Below the pieces are notes generated by a model. It had not been told where the DNA came from, did not search any database, and saw only the letters and a program-made list of their open reading frames with translations. This document shows positions 48,571-59,325 of a DNA stretch of 64,000 nucleotides, in pieces. Origin of the DNA: Mycolicibacterium monacense (GTDB taxonomy: Bacteria > Actinomycetota > Actinomycetes > Mycobacteriales > Mycobacteriaceae); NCBI RefSeq assembly GCF_010731575.1, contig NZ_AP022617.1:5270001-5334000 (forward strand), in the 5' to 3' direction. The stretch's first letter is position 1. Each line of letters opens with the position of its first letter. A program made the position numbers and the translations under genes.

Positions 48571-51500
48571 ATGAACATGTCTGAAACACCGAACAATTCG
48601 CCCTCCGCTGAGAATCAGCCGATCGTCGCCCAGGGCGAGGGTGGCCCGCTGCGTCCCGCGCAGGTCGACATGACCGTCGCCGAGATGCGCGAATGGCTGC
48701 GCAACTGGATCGCCAACGCGACCGGCCAGAACGCCGACAACATCGACGAGCAGACCGCGATGGTGGAACTCGGCCTGTCCTCGCGCGACGCGGTCGCGAT
48801 GGCCAGCGACATCGAGGACCTCACCGGTGTCACGCTGACGGCGACCGTGGCGTTCCGCCATCCGACCATCGAGTCGTTGGCGACGGTGATCATCGAGGGT
48901 GAGCCCGAGGTCGAGCACGACGACGACGGTACCGACTGGAGCCGTGAGCGCGATGTCGACGACATCGCGATCGTGGGTCTCGCCACCCGCTTCCCGGGCG
49001 ATATGAACACCCCCGACGAGATGTGGGAGGCGCTGCTCGAGGGTCGCGATGCGATCACCGATCTGCCCGAGGGCCGGTGGGAGGAGTTCCTCGGTGAGCC
49101 GCGGATCGCCGAGCGGGTCGCCAAGGCGGCCACCCGCGGCGGCTACCTGTCGGACATCAAGGGTTTCGACGCCGAATTCTTCGCGCTGTCGAAGATGGAG
49201 GCCGACAACATCGATCCGCAGCAGCGGATGGCGCTCGAGCTGACGTGGGAGGCGCTCGAACACGCCCGCATCCCGGCGTCGAGCCTGCGCGGTGAGCGGG
49301 TCGGCGTGTACATCGGCGCGTCGAACAACGACTACAGCTTCATGTCCGTGGCCGATCCGGGCGTCGCGCACCCGTACGCGATCACCGGCACCACCAGTTC
49401 GATCATCGCCAACCGGGTGTCGTACTTCTACGACTTCCGCGGCCCGTCGATGGCGATCGACACCGCATGTTCGAGTTCGCTGGTCGCCGCCCACCAGGGG
49501 GTGGCCGCGCTGCGCGCAGGCGAGGCCGACGTCGCGGTGGTCGGCGGCGTCAACGCGCTGATCACCCCGCTGGTGACCATCGGGTTCGACGAGGTCGGCG
49601 GTGTGCTCGCACCCGACGGCCGGATCAAGTCGTTCTCGCAGGACGCCAACGGCTACGCCCGCTCCGAGGGCGCAGGCATGCTGGTGCTCAAACGCCTCTC
49701 CGATGCGCGGCGCGACGGTGACGAGATCTACGCCGTGATCGCGGGCAGCGCGGTCAACCACGACGGCCGGTCCAACGGTCTGCTGGCGCCCAACCCGGAC
49801 GCGCAGGCCGAGGTGCTGCGCAAGGCCTACAAGGACGCCGGCATCAACCCGCGCGACGTCGACTACATCGAGGCGCACGGCACCGGCACCATCCTCGGCG
49901 ACCCGATCGAGGCCGACGCGCTCGGCCGGGTGATCGGACGCAGTCGGCCGGCCGACCAGCCCGCCCTGCTGGGTGCGGTGAAATCCAATGTGGGACACCT
50001 GGAGTCGGCAGCAGGCGCGGCCAGCCTGGCGAAGGTGGCGCTGTCGCTGCGCAACGACAAGCTGCCCCCGTCGATCAACTACACCGGCCCGAACCCCTAC
50101 ATCGACTTCGATGCCGTGCGGTTGAAGGTCAACGACACGGTCAGTGACTGGCCGCGCTACAGCGGGCACGCCATCGCCGGCGTCTCCGGCTTCGGCTTCG
50201 GCGGCGCCAACGCGCACATGGTGCTGCGCGAGGTGCTGCCCAGCGACCTGGTCGAGCCCGAACCCGAGCAGGTGGTCGAGGTGACCGCCGAGCCGAACCA
50301 GCCCGCCGTGTACGTGGGCGGGGTGCGGATGGACGAGTACGGCGAGTTCGTCGATGAGGATGACTTGGACAACGGGGACGGTCTCGACCGGCCCGCCGCA
50401 GCGGTCGAGGACGACTACGAGCTGCCCGGACTGACCGACGAGGCCAAGCGTCTGCTCGAGGTCGCGCGCGAAGAGCTCGAAGCGGCCGAACAGCCCGTTC
50501 CGCTTGTGCCGCTGGCGGTTTCGGCGTTCCTAACCTCACGCAAGAAGTCCGCGGCCGCCGAGCTGGCCGACTGGATGGACAGTGAAGAGGGCCGGGCGTC
50601 GTCGCTGGAGTCGATCGGCCGCGCGCTGTCGCGCCGCAACCACGGCCGCTCCCGCGCGGTCGTGATGGCCCGCGATCACGACGAGGCGATCAAGGGTCTG
50701 CGCGCGCTGGCCGAGGGCAAGCAGAGCCCGAACGTCTACAGCGCCGACGGTCCCGTGACGAACGGGCCGGTCTGGGTGCTCGCCGGTTTCGGCGCCCAGC
50801 ACCGCAAGATGGGTAAGAGCCTCTACCTGCGCAACGAGGTGTTCGCCGACTGGATCAACAAGGTCGACTCCCACGTGCAGGACGAGCGGGGGCACTCGAT
50901 CCTCGAGCTCATCCTCGACGATGCCGTCGACTACACCGACGAGACCACCGAGCTGCCGATCGAGAAGGTGCAGCTGGTCATCTTCGCGATCCAGGTGGCG
51001 CTGGGCGAACTGCTCAAGCATCACGGCGCCAAGCCGGGTGCGGTCATCGGCCAGTCGCTCGGTGAGGCCGCCGCGGCCTACTTCTCGGGCGGCCTGTCGC
51101 TCGAGGACGCCACCCGCGCCATCTGTTCGCGCAGCCACCTCATGGGTGAGGGCGAGGCAATGCTGTTCGGCGAGTACATCCGCTTGATGGCGCTGGTGGA
51201 GTACTCCGCCGACGAGATCAAGACGGTGTTCTCCGACTATCCCGACCTCGAGGTGTGCGTGTACGCCGCCCCGACCCAGACCGTGATCGGCGGCCCGCCC
51301 GAGCAGGTGGACGCGATCATCGCCAGGGCCGAGCAGGAGGGCAAGTTCGCCCGCAAGTTCCAGACCAAGGGCGCCAGCCACACCTCGCAGATGGATCCGC
51401 TGCTCGGTGAGCTGGCCGCCGAACTGGTCGGAATCACCCCGCACCCGTTGCAGATCGGCTACTACTCGACGGTGCACGAGGGCAAGTTCCTGCGGGCGGG

Positions 51501-54096
51501 CAGCGAGCCGATCCACGACGTGGACTACTGGAAGAAGGGGCTGCGCCACAGCGTCTACTTCACCCACGGCATCCGCAACGCGGTCGACAACGGCCACACC
51601 ACCTTCCTCGAGCTCGCCCCGAACCCGGTGGCGCTCATGCAGGTCGGGCTGACCACGATGTCGGCGGGTCTGCATGACGGGCAGCTCATCGCGACGCTGG
51701 CCCGCAAGCAGGACGAGGTCGACTCGATGACCGCGGCCATGGCCCAGTTGTTCGTCCACGGCCACGACCTCGACATGCGCACCCTGTTCCCGCGGCGTTC
51801 GCGCGGGCTGGCCGGTGCGCTGGACTACGCGAACATCCCGCCGACCCGGTTCCGGCGCAAGCCGCACTGGCTCGACGTGCGCTTCAGCGGGGACAACGCC
51901 GGTGTCATGCCGGGTAGCCACGTCGCCACCCCGGACGGCAGGCACGTGTGGGAGTACTCGCCGCGCGGTGCCGTGGACGCCCAGGCCCTGGCGGCGCTGG
52001 TGAAATCCGCTGCCTCGCAGGTGTTCCCGGAGGCGGCCGTGACGGCGGCGGAGCAGCGGGCGGTGCCAGGTGACGGCGCCCGCCTGGTGACCACGCTGAC
52101 CCGCCACCCCGGTGGGGCGTCGGTGCAGGTGCACGCCCGCATGGACAACGGAGGCGAATCTTCCTTCGCTCTGGTCTACGACGCGATCGTCACCCGCGGT
52201 GGTCAGGCCGTTGCCCTGCCCGCTGCGGTCGCCACGGGGACCGTTGCTCCGCAAGCCGATTCGCTGACTCCAGCGGCCGAACCCGAGGGCGGCGACGCGG
52301 CGATCCTGTCCGACAACCTCACCCAGGGCGCGAACCTCGGTGCGGGACTGGGCAAGTGGTCGCCGGACTCCGGTGAGACCATCCACGACCGGCTCGGCAC
52401 GATCGTCGGCGGCGCCATGGGTTACGAGCCCGAGGATCTGCCGTGGGAGGTGCCGCTCATCGAGCTCGGCCTGGATTCCCTGATGGCGGTGCGGATCAAG
52501 AACCGTGTCGAGTACGACTTCGACCTGCCGCCGATCCAGCTGACCGCGGTGCGCGACGCCAACCTCTATGCCGTCGAACAGCTCATCACCTACGCGATCG
52601 AGCATCGCGACGAGGTCGACCAGCTGGCCGAATCGCAGAAGGGTAAGACCGCCGAGGAGATCGCCGCCGAACAGGCCGAGCTGATGGGCGGGGCGTCGAC
52701 GGTCGCCGAGCTCGAGGAGAAGCTGGCCGCGGCGGGACACCCGCTGGGCGAAGCTGCCTCAGAGCAAGCTGCGGTGATGTCCGGGGCGAACCTGACGACG
52801 GTGACCACGCCGGCGCCGGATCCGCAGGCCGAACCGAGCACCCAACAAGATTCGGCGATCCCGGCCCCGCCGACCGATCCGTCGGGACCGAACATCCCGC
52901 CGCCGCCGACCAACCCGGCCGGACCGGACACCACCGCGAAGTCGTCCGCCGCCAAGGCGGCCGCGCAGGTGCTGACCCAGGAGGCCGTCACCGAGGCGCT
53001 GGGCGCCGACGTCCCACCGCGTGACGCCGCCGAACGCGTCACGTTCGCCACCTGGGCGATCGTCACCGGCAAATCGCCGGGCGGCATCTTCAACGAGCTG
53101 CCGAAGGTCGACGACGCCACGGCGGCGAAGATGGCCGAACGGTTGACCGAACGAGCCGAAGGCACCATCACCGCCGACGACGTGAAGGCCGCCACCACCA
53201 TCGAGGATCTGGCCACCACGGTGCGCGAACACCTCGAGGCGGGCAAGGTCGACGGGTTCGTCCGCGTCCTGCGTGCGCCGCAGGAAGGGAGCGACCGGAT
53301 CCCTGTGTTCGTGTTCCATCCGGCCGGCGGGTCGACGGTGGTGTACGAACCGCTGATGAAGCGGCTGCCGCCGGACACCCCGATCTACGGCATCGAGCGG
53401 GTCGAGGGCTCCGTGGAGGAGCGGGCCGCGGAGTACGTGCCGAAACTGCTCGAGATGAACGGGTGGACCGAGGGCAGGTCCGGCGTGCCGTTCATCCTGG
53501 CGGGCTGGTCGCTGGGCGGGGTGCTGGCCTATGCGTGCGCCATCGGGCTCAAGCAGGCCGGTGCGGACGTGCGGTTCGTCGGCCTCATCGACGCGGTGCG
53601 CGCCGGTGAGGAGGTCCCGCAGACCAAGGAGGAGACCCGCGCCCGCTGGGAGCGCTACGCCCGGTTCGCCGAGCGCACCTTCAACGTGCAGATCCCGGAG
53701 ATCCCGTACGAGGAGCTGGAGAACCTCGACGACGAGGGTCAGGTGAGGTTCGTCATGGAGGCCGTCGCGGCCAGCGGCGTGCAGATCCCCGGCGGCATCA
53801 TCGAGCACCAGCGCACGTCGTATCTGGACAACCGGATGATCGACACCGCGGAGATCAAGCCGTACGACGGTCACGTCACCCTCTACATGGCCGACCGCTA
53901 CCACGACGACGCGATCTACTTCGAACCGCGATACGCCACCCGCCAACCCGACGGCGGCTGGGGTGAGTATGTTTCGGAGCTGGAAGTGATCCCGATCGGC
54001 GGTGAGCACATCCAGGCGATCGACGAGCCGTACATCGCGAAGGTGGGTGCCCACATGAGCGAGGCGATCAACCGTATCGAGGCCCAGGGAAAGTAG
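48571..54096 (+). CDS. pks13: Polyketide synthase Pks13, mycolic acid condensase
   Basis: Condenses the meromycoloyl chain with a carboxylated alpha-branch to form the mycolic beta-ketoester and releases it onto trehalose. The 1841 residues show ACP (phosphopantetheine Ser at 71, LGLSSRD), ketosynthase (Cys300 in DTACSSS, EAHGTGT and KSNVGHLE His motifs), acyltransferase (Ser829 in GQSLGEAAA), a second ACP (Ser1303 in LGLDSLM), a Pro-rich linker and a thioesterase (Ser1647 in GWSLGG). All domains look intact. It is longer than the tuberculosis protein mostly in linkers. Confidence 0.97.
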   Translation: MNMSETPNNSPSAENQPIVAQGEGGPLRPAQVDMTVAEMREWLRNWIANATGQNADNIDEQTAMVELGLSSRDAVAMASDIEDLTGVTLTATVAFRHPTIESLATVIIEGEPEVEHDDDGTDWSRERDVDDIAIVGLATRFPGDMNTPDEMWEALLEGRDAITDLPEGRWEEFLGEPRIAERVAKAATRGGYLSDIKGFDAEFFALSKMEADNIDPQQRMALELTWEALEHARIPASSLRGERVGVYIGASNNDYSFMSVADPGVAHPYAITGTTSSIIANRVSYFYDFRGPSMAIDTACSSSLVAAHQGVAALRAGEADVAVVGGVNALITPLVTIGFDEVGGVLAPDGRIKSFSQDANGYARSEGAGMLVLKRLSDARRDGDEIYAVIAGSAVNHDGRSNGLLAPNPDAQAEVLRKAYKDAGINPRDVDYIEAHGTGTILGDPIEADALGRVIGRSRPADQPALLGAVKSNVGHLESAAGAASLAKVALSLRNDKLPPSINYTGPNPYIDFDAVRLKVNDTVSDWPRYSGHAIAGVSGFGFGGANAHMVLREVLPSDLVEPEPEQVVEVTAEPNQPAVYVGGVRMDEYGEFVDEDDLDNGDGLDRPAAAVEDDYELPGLTDEAKRLLEVAREELEAAEQPVPLVPLAVSAFLTSRKKSAAAELADWMDSEEGRASSLESIGRALSRRNHGRSRAVVMARDHDEAIKGLRALAEGKQSPNVYSADGPVTNGPVWVLAGFGAQHRKMGKSLYLRNEVFADWINKVDSHVQDERGHSILELILDDAVDYTDETTELPIEKVQLVIFAIQVALGELLKHHGAKPGAVIGQSLGEAAAAYFSGGLSLEDATRAICSRSHLMGEGEAMLFGEYIRLMALVEYSADEIKTVFSDYPDLEVCVYAAPTQTVIGGPPEQVDAIIARAEQEGKFARKFQTKGASHTSQMDPLLGELAAELVGITPHPLQIGYYSTVHEGKFLRAGSEPIHDVDYWKKGLRHSVYFTHGIRNAVDNGHTTFLELAPNPVALMQVGLTTMSAGLHDGQLIATLARKQDEVDSMTAAMAQLFVHGHDLDMRTLFPRRSRGLAGALDYANIPPTRFRRKPHWLDVRFSGDNAGVMPGSHVATPDGRHVWEYSPRGAVDAQALAALVKSAASQVFPEAAVTAAEQRAVPGDGARLVTTLTRHPGGASVQVHARMDNGGESSFALVYDAIVTRGGQAVALPAAVATGTVAPQADSLTPAAEPEGGDAAILSDNLTQGANLGAGLGKWSPDSGETIHDRLGTIVGGAMGYEPEDLPWEVPLIELGLDSLMAVRIKNRVEYDFDLPPIQLTAVRDANLYAVEQLITYAIEHRDEVDQLAESQKGKTAEEIAAEQAELMGGASTVAELEEKLAAAGHPLGEAASEQAAVMSGANLTTVTTPAPDPQAEPSTQQDSAIPAPPTDPSGPNIPPPPTNPAGPDTTAKSSAAKAAAQVLTQEAVTEALGADVPPRDAAERVTFATWAIVTGKSPGGIFNELPKVDDATAAKMAERLTERAEGTITADDVKAATTIEDLATTVREHLEAGKVDGFVRVLRAPQEGSDRIPVFVFHPAGGSTVVYEPLMKRLPPDTPIYGIERVEGSVEERAAEYVPKLLEMNGWTEGRSGVPFILAGWSLGGVLAYACAIGLKQAGADVRFVGLIDAVRAGEEVPQTKEETRARWERYARFAERTFNVQIPEIPYEELENLDDEGQVRFVMEAVAASGVQIPGGIIEHQRTSYLDNRMIDTAEIKPYDGHVTLYMADRYHDDAIYFEPRYATRQPDGGWGEYVSELEVIPIGGEHIQAIDEPYIAKVGAHMSEAINRIEAQGK

Positions 54097-54102
54097 AGCA
54101 AG

Positions 54103-55653
54103 TTGACCGGACGGACCACCGCACAACAGCTCGCCGAGCTCCGCGAGAAGCTGGAGCTCGCCAAGGAACCCGGCGGTGAGAAGGCCGCCGCCAAGCGTGA
54201 CGCCAAGGGCATCCCGAGCCCGCGGGCGCGGATCCACGCGCTGCTCGATCCGGGCAGCTTCCTCGAGATCGGCGCCCTGGCGCGCACGCCGGGCGACCCG
54301 AACGCGCTCTTCGGCGACGGTGTGGTGACCGGCCACGGCACCATCGACGGTCGGCCGGTCGGCGTGTTCAGCCACGACCAGACGGTGTTCGGCGGTTCGG
54401 TCGGGGAGATGTTCGGCCGCAAGGTGTCCCGGCTGATGGAGTGGGTGGCCATGGTCGGCTGCCCGATCATCGGCATCAACGACTCGGGCGGGGCCCGCAT
54501 CCAGGACCTGGCGACGTCGCTGGCCTGGTACGCCGAACTCGGCCGCCGCCACGAACTGCTGTCCGGTCTGGTCCCGCAGATCTCGATCATCCTCGGCAAG
54601 TGCGCGGGTGGTGCGGTCTACTCGCCGATCCAGACCGACCTCATCCTCGCGGTGCGCGATCAGGGCTACATGTTCGTCACCGGCCCCGACGTGATCAAGG
54701 ACGTCACCGGTGAGGACGTCACCCTCGACGAACTCGGCGGCGCCGACGCCCAGGCCAAGTACGGCAACATTCACACGGTCGTCGACACCGAGAAGGACGC
54801 GTTCCAGTACGTCCGCGATTACCTGGGCTTCCTGCCGTCGAACACCTTCGACGACCCGCCGATCGTCAACCCCGGCCTGGAGCCGGAGGTCACCCCGCAC
54901 GACCTGGAACTGGACTCGATCGTTCCCGACAGCGACAACACCGCCTACGACATGCACGAGATCCTGCTGCGGATCTTCGATGACGGTGACTTCCTCGAGG
55001 TGGCGGGGCAGGCCGGGCAGGCGATCATCACCGGGTACGCGCGGGTCGACGGCCGTCCGGTCGGGGTGATCGCCAACCAGCCGATGCACATGTCCGGGGC
55101 GATCGACAACGAGGCCTCCGACAAGGCGGCGCGGTTCGTGCGGTTCTGCGACTCGTTCAACGTCCCGCTGGTTTTCGTCGTCGACACCCCCGGCTTCCTG
55201 CCGGGTGTCGAGCAGGAGAAGAACGGCATCATCAAGCGCGGCGGCCGGTTCCTGTACTCGGTCGTCGAGGCCGACGTGCCGAAGGTGACGATCACGGTGC
55301 GCAAGTCCTACGGCGGCGCGTACGCGGTGATGGGCTCCAAGCAGCTGACGTCCGACTTCAACTTCCTGTGGCCGACGGCGCGCATCGCGGTGATCGGCGC
55401 CGAGGGTGCCGCGCAGCTCATCGTCAAACGGTTCCCGGACCCGAACGCACCCGAGGTGCAGGAGATCCGCCGGCAGTTCATCGAGGGCTACAACCGCGAT
55501 ATGGCGACGCCGTACGTGGCGGCCGAGCGGGGCTACGTCGACGCGGTCATCGAACCGCACGAGACCCGGCTCAAGCTGCGCAGCGCGATGCGCCTGTTGC
55601 GGGACAAGCAGATTCAGCGAGTCCAGCGCAAGCACGGCCTGATCCCGATCTGA
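54103..55653 (+). CDS. accD4: Acyl-CoA carboxylase beta subunit AccD4
   Basis: Carboxyltransferase subunit that, with AccA3 and AccD5/AccE, supplies the carboxy-acyl-CoA alpha-branch for Pks13. The 516 residues contain both crotonase-like halves; the oxyanion glycines are in [10 protein letters not shown] and [10 protein letters not shown] in the first, and in [15 protein letters not shown] and [13 protein letters not shown] in the second. The TTG start, 6 bp after the pks13 stop, indicates tight co-transcription. Confidence 0.96.
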   Translation: MTGRTTAQQLAELREKLELAKEPGGEKAAAKRDAKGIPSPRARIHALLDPGSFLEIGALARTPGDPNALFGDGVVTGHGTIDGRPVGVFSHDQTVFGGSVGEMFGRKVSRLMEWVAMVGCPIIGINDSGGARIQDLATSLAWYAELGRRHELLSGLVPQISIILGKCAGGAVYSPIQTDLILAVRDQGYMFVTGPDVIKDVTGEDVTLDELGGADAQAKYGNIHTVVDTEKDAFQYVRDYLGFLPSNTFDDPPIVNPGLEPEVTPHDLELDSIVPDSDNTAYDMHEILLRIFDDGDFLEVAGQAGQAIITGYARVDGRPVGVIANQPMHMSGAIDNEASDKAARFVRFCDSFNVPLVFVVDTPGFLPGVEQEKNGIIKRGGRFLYSVVEADVPKVTITVRKSYGGAYAVMGSKQLTSDFNFLWPTARIAVIGAEGAAQLIVKRFPDPNAPEVQEIRRQFIEGYNRDMATPYVAAERGYVDAVIEPHETRLKLRSAMRLLRDKQIQRVQRKHGLIPI

Positions 55654-55664
55654 CCTTCCCGAAT

Positions 55665-56504
55665 GTGATCACCCGCGACGTGGCGCCGAGCGCGGTGGCC
55701 GACCTGGCGTCGGCCCCGCCGCGCACCGCCCTGGCCGCCGTCGTCGACGACCACGTCGTGCTGGTGCCGGTGCGAACCGCACTCGAGGGCACTGACCCCG
55801 CCGCGGCGCCGCGCATCGTCTCGGTTCCGCCGGGCACCCCGGATCTGACCGGCCGCGACGTCGTCGTCGTCTCCGATGACGGCCCGCAGTGGTTCCGGCT
55901 GCGCTCGCTGACCGTGCGGGGTGTGGCGTCGGCCGCCGGTCACGACACCTACCGGGTGACGCCCCGCCGGACCGTCGCGTGGGATTACGGCGCGCTGCGT
56001 GACGACCCGGACGCACAATCGCCGCAGCGGCGTTCCGCGGCGCCCGCCCGCCCGTTGACCGAGTTGCCCGCCCCGGCGATCAGCCCGGCGCTCGAGGACG
56101 CCCACGTCACAATCCTCGCCACCCGCTCGGCGAAGGGGATGGCGTTCGCGGTTCCGCTGTGGTTCGTCGTGTACGACGGGTGCCTCCACGCCGCGACGTC
56201 GGCGTCGTCGTGGACCGTCCGCAACGTCACGGCCCGGCCGGAGGTGGCCGCGCTGTTCGGTGGTGAACGCGGCGAGGACGCGCGGCGGACGCTGGTCCGC
56301 GGAACCGCCCGCGCCCGGCTCGGCATGCCCGATCCGCAGGTGCTGGCACGTACGTTCGGCCGCTACTACGCGAACCCGCGCTTCGCCGCGGAGGAGGTGC
56401 GGCACATGGGGCTGTGGGGCCGGCGGATGCGGTACTACAGCCAGTCGCGGCCCGCGAGCGTGATCATCAGCCCGCAGACCGCCACCGTCTGTCGCGCCCC
56501 GTAG
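55665..56504 (+). CDS. Pyridoxamine-phosphate-oxidase-fold protein
   Basis: Protein of 279 residues from GTG 55665, 11 bp after accD4. The C-terminal half (HVTILATRSAKGMAFAVPLWFVVYDGCLHAATSASSWTVRNVTARPEVAALFGGE) is typical of the FMN/F420-binding split barrel. The N-terminal half (PRTALAAVVDDHVVLVPV, RDVVVVSDDGPQWFRLRSLTVRG) may be a second degenerate barrel. Cofactor and substrate are unknown. Its place at the end of the mycolate condensing operon may be incidental. The in-frame upstream extension into accD4 was excluded. Confidence 0.78.
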   Translation: MITRDVAPSAVADLASAPPRTALAAVVDDHVVLVPVRTALEGTDPAAAPRIVSVPPGTPDLTGRDVVVVSDDGPQWFRLRSLTVRGVASAAGHDTYRVTPRRTVAWDYGALRDDPDAQSPQRRSAAPARPLTELPAPAISPALEDAHVTILATRSAKGMAFAVPLWFVVYDGCLHAATSASSWTVRNVTARPEVAALFGGERGEDARRTLVRGTARARLGMPDPQVLARTFGRYYANPRFAAEEVRHMGLWGRRMRYYSQSRPASVIISPQTATVCRAP

Positions 56505-56621
56505 CGAAGAGCTGCGGAGACGCCGCAAGCCAAGGGCTACGACGAAGCAAAGGCCCACCTGGCCGCGCAGCGATGACCCCGCACTCCGACCCGCAAACGT
56601 GAGGACGCATAGTATTCGCCC

Positions 56622-57917
56622 ATGCCGCTTGCCGAAGGTGAGGTGATCGCCGGGTACACGATCATGCGGTCCCTCGGACACGGCGGTATGGGCGAGGTGT
56701 ACCTGGCCCAGCATCCACGGTTGCCGCGCCAGGACGCGCTCAAGGTGCTCACCGCCGCGGTGTCCGCCGACGACGAGTACCGCCAGCGGTTCCAGCGTGA
56801 GGCCGATATCGCGGCCACCCTATGGCATCCGCACATCGTGTCCGTGCACGACCGCGGCGACTTCGACGGCCTGCTGTGGATATCGATGGACTTCGTCCAG
56901 GGCACCGACGCGGCCCGGTTGCTCGCCGAGCGCTATCCGAACGGGATGCCGCCCGACGTGGTGGTCCGCATCATCACCGCGGTCGCCTCCGCGCTCGACC
57001 ACGCCCACGAGCGAGGTCTCTACCACCGCGACGTGAAACCCGCGAACATCCTGATCGCCAATCCGGGCTCGCCCGACGAGCGGGCAATGCTGGCCGACTT
57101 CGGTATCGCCCGTCAGGCCGGTGACGCCAGCGGGCTGACCGGAACGAACATGACGGTGGGCACCGTCGCCTACGCCGCCCCCGAGCAGTTGCGCGGGGAC
57201 CACATCGACGGCCGCGCCGACCAGTACGCCCTCGCCGCGACCGCCTACCAGTTGCTCACCGGCACACCGCCGTTCACGCACACCAACCCCGCCGTCGTGA
57301 TCAGCGCCCACCTCACCTCGGATCCGCCCGTGATCGGGGACGTGCGCCCGGAACTGTCCGGTCTCGGGCCGGTCTTCGGCCGCGCGCTGGCGAAGTCGCC
57401 GGACAAACGGTTCGAACGGTGTGTCGATTTCGCGCGCGCACTCGAACACCGCATCGGCAGCGACGACGCCGCGATGGAGACGGTCTCGTCGAAGGCGGCG
57501 GCCCTGCCTCGGCACGCCAAGCCGGTCGCTCCCCGCCGGTGGCCGCGGGCATTGCCGATCGCGGCGGCGGCGGTGACGGTGGCGGTTTTGGCGGCCGCCG
57601 GGGTGTTCTGGTTCGTCAAGCGCGACGGCACCACGACGAACGCGGCGCCCGCGCTGCCGGTCGTCGTCGTGGGCGCGGACTGCGCGACGATGGGTGCGGC
57701 CGGGGTGACCACTACGGGCGCTCCGGCCTTCTGCGCCAAGCTGACCGATACCAACGAGACGATCTGGTCGAAATACCAGGGCGAGTTCGACAGCCCGTCG
57801 GTGCCCGCCGGGACCAACCCCGACGAGGCCAACGTGCGGGTCTGCATGGAGCAGACGAACCAGTCACAGGCCGACTGCGACGCCGCGATCAACCGCCATA
57901 ACGCCGAGAACAGCTGA
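56622..57917 (+). CDS. Transmembrane serine/threonine protein kinase
   Basis: Hanks-type receptor kinase of 431 residues. The glycine loop is [12 protein letters not shown], the catalytic Lys is K41, the [10 protein letters not shown] loop has D137, and DFG and APE motifs follow. A juxtamembrane segment precedes one helix (about 307-330). The extracellular part is only about 100 residues and has four cysteines (DCATMG, AFCAKL, RVCMEQ, ADCDAA), probably two disulfides, unlike PASTA or beta-propeller sensors. It lies between mycolate genes and embB, a position with no kinase in M. tuberculosis. PknH-EmbR control of embCAB makes the location suggestive. Confidence 0.92.
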   Translation: MPLAEGEVIAGYTIMRSLGHGGMGEVYLAQHPRLPRQDALKVLTAAVSADDEYRQRFQREADIAATLWHPHIVSVHDRGDFDGLLWISMDFVQGTDAARLLAERYPNGMPPDVVVRIITAVASALDHAHERGLYHRDVKPANILIANPGSPDERAMLADFGIARQAGDASGLTGTNMTVGTVAYAAPEQLRGDHIDGRADQYALAATAYQLLTGTPPFTHTNPAVVISAHLTSDPPVIGDVRPELSGLGPVFGRALAKSPDKRFERCVDFARALEHRIGSDDAAMETVSSKAAALPRHAKPVAPRRWPRALPIAAAAVTVAVLAAAGVFWFVKRDGTTTNAAPALPVVVVGADCATMGAAGVTTTGAPAFCAKLTDTNETIWSKYQGEFDSPSVPAGTNPDEANVRVCMEQTNQSQADCDAAINRHNAENS

Positions 57918-57955
57918 CCCGCGACGAACAGCCTTGTGGCCCAACAACTGCGCGC

Positions 57956-59269
57956 TCAGTTGGTGGTGGGCGGTGGGGGCTGGAATGGTGTGTACCACCA
58001 CCAGTCGGCGCGCTCCCCGGAAGGTCCCCGGTAGGGCGGCACCTGGGGTGGGGGTTGGTTGGGTGGGCGGGCCAGGGATCCCGACTCCAGCCTTCGGCCG
58101 GTGGCGTCGGTGACGGTGAGCTTTGATGCGGGTCCGGTGATGGTGATGATGCCGCGGTGGTGCAGGCGGTGGTGGTAGGGGCAGACCAGCACGAGGTTGT
58201 CGAGGTCGGTGGGTCCGCCGTCTTCCCAGTGCTGGATGTGATGCGCGTGCAGTCCGCGGGTGGCTGCGCAGCCGGGGACCACGCAGGTGCGGTCGCGGTA
58301 CTCCAGGGCGCGCCGTAGGCGGCGGTTGATCAGCCTCGTGGTGCGTCCGGCGCCGATGAGTTGGCCGTCGCGTTCGAACCACACTTCGCAGGTGGCGTCG
58401 CAGCCCAGGTAGCGCCGATCGGCATCCGACAGCAATGGGCCCAGGTGGAGGGCGGCGATGCGGTCGTTGATGTCGAGGTGCATCACCACGGTGGTGCGGT
58501 CTGCGTGCGGGCGGCGGGCGGCCTCGGCGTCCCAGGCGGTGTCGATGAGGTCCATGAACGCGTCAGCCAGCCGGGGCATCGGTGGCCGGCCGGGACCTGA
58601 GGTGTCATCGGTGTCGCCGTGGTCGCGTTTCCACTGGGTGATGAGCCCGTCGAGGCGGGAGTGCAGGGCGGCGTCGACTTTCGCCGCGTCGACGTGGGGC
58701 ACCTTGATGTGCCAGTAGGTGTACTGCTCGTCGGAGGTTGTGGTGATCGAGGGCTGTAGGTCCGCCGGATCGGGGAGGGGTTTCGGTTCGACGTCGGCAT
58801 CGCTGACAGCGTCGGGTTCGGGTTGGCCTTGGGGTTGGGGTGGGGGTGGGGGTGGGGGTTTGATGGCGGTGCGGAGTTGGCTGACTGAGGCGTGGGTGGC
58901 CAGTTCGGCGTAGTGGTCATCGGATCCGGTGGTGGCCCGTTCGGCGATGGCGCCGACTTGATCCAGTGACAGTCGGCCCTCGCGGAGGGCTTGGGTGCAG
59001 CGGGGGAACTCGGTGAGCCGGTGGGCGATGGTGGCGATGGTTTTCGCGTTCGCCGGGGACACACCGGTTTTCCACGCCACCAACGCCGTGACGGAGCGGG
59101 CGCCGGTGGCGCCCCACAGTTGGTCACCGTCGATCTCGGCCACGATCTCCACGATGCGCCCGTCGATGGCGTTGCGCTGGCCCGTCAGCTCCGCGAGTTC
59201 CTCGAAGCACGCCTCAAGCCGCCCAGCGCGAGGCGCGCTGGGAACGAAAGCCGGTGCGCTCGAAGGCAT
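57956..59269 (-). CDS. DUF222/HNH endonuclease domain protein (13E12-type)
   Basis: Protein of 437 residues from ATG 59269. The N-terminal DUF222 region contains LEACFEELAELTGQRNAIDGRIVE, a polyproline run at about 132-140, and the HNH domain CVVPGCAATRGLHAHHIQHWEDGGPTDLDNLVLVCPYHH near 340-385 has all zinc and catalytic residues. Such genes are multicopy and move between mycobacterial genomes (REP13E12 family), though no transposase or inverted ends were found. The open frame upstream to 60706 is antisense to embB and was excluded. Confidence 0.85.
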   Translation of the reverse strand: MPSSAPAFVPSAPRAGRLEACFEELAELTGQRNAIDGRIVEIVAEIDGDQLWGATGARSVTALVAWKTGVSPANAKTIATIAHRLTEFPRCTQALREGRLSLDQVGAIAERATTGSDDHYAELATHASVSQLRTAIKPPPPPPPQPQGQPEPDAVSDADVEPKPLPDPADLQPSITTTSDEQYTYWHIKVPHVDAAKVDAALHSRLDGLITQWKRDHGDTDDTSGPGRPPMPRLADAFMDLIDTAWDAEAARRPHADRTTVVMHLDINDRIAALHLGPLLSDADRRYLGCDATCEVWFERDGQLIGAGRTTRLINRRLRRALEYRDRTCVVPGCAATRGLHAHHIQHWEDGGPTDLDNLVLVCPYHHRLHHRGIITITGPASKLTVTDATGRRLESGSLARPPNQPPPQVPPYRGPSGERADWWWYTPFQPPPPTTN

Positions 59270-59325
59270 GACACCATCATGGCAGGAGGGTCCGACACGC
59301 GACGGATTCGTGATCCGTCGACCGA

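Noticed and set aside
52759..55635. 958-codon open frame on the minus strand
   Set aside because: It lies opposite the end of pks13 and accD4, with shadow composition and no domain motifs.
56505..56573. In-frame continuation after the PNPOx-like stop, ending DEAKAHLAAQR
   Set aside because: It looks slightly protein-like and could suggest a premature stop, but it is only about 22 codons and has no recognisable homology, so chance is more likely.
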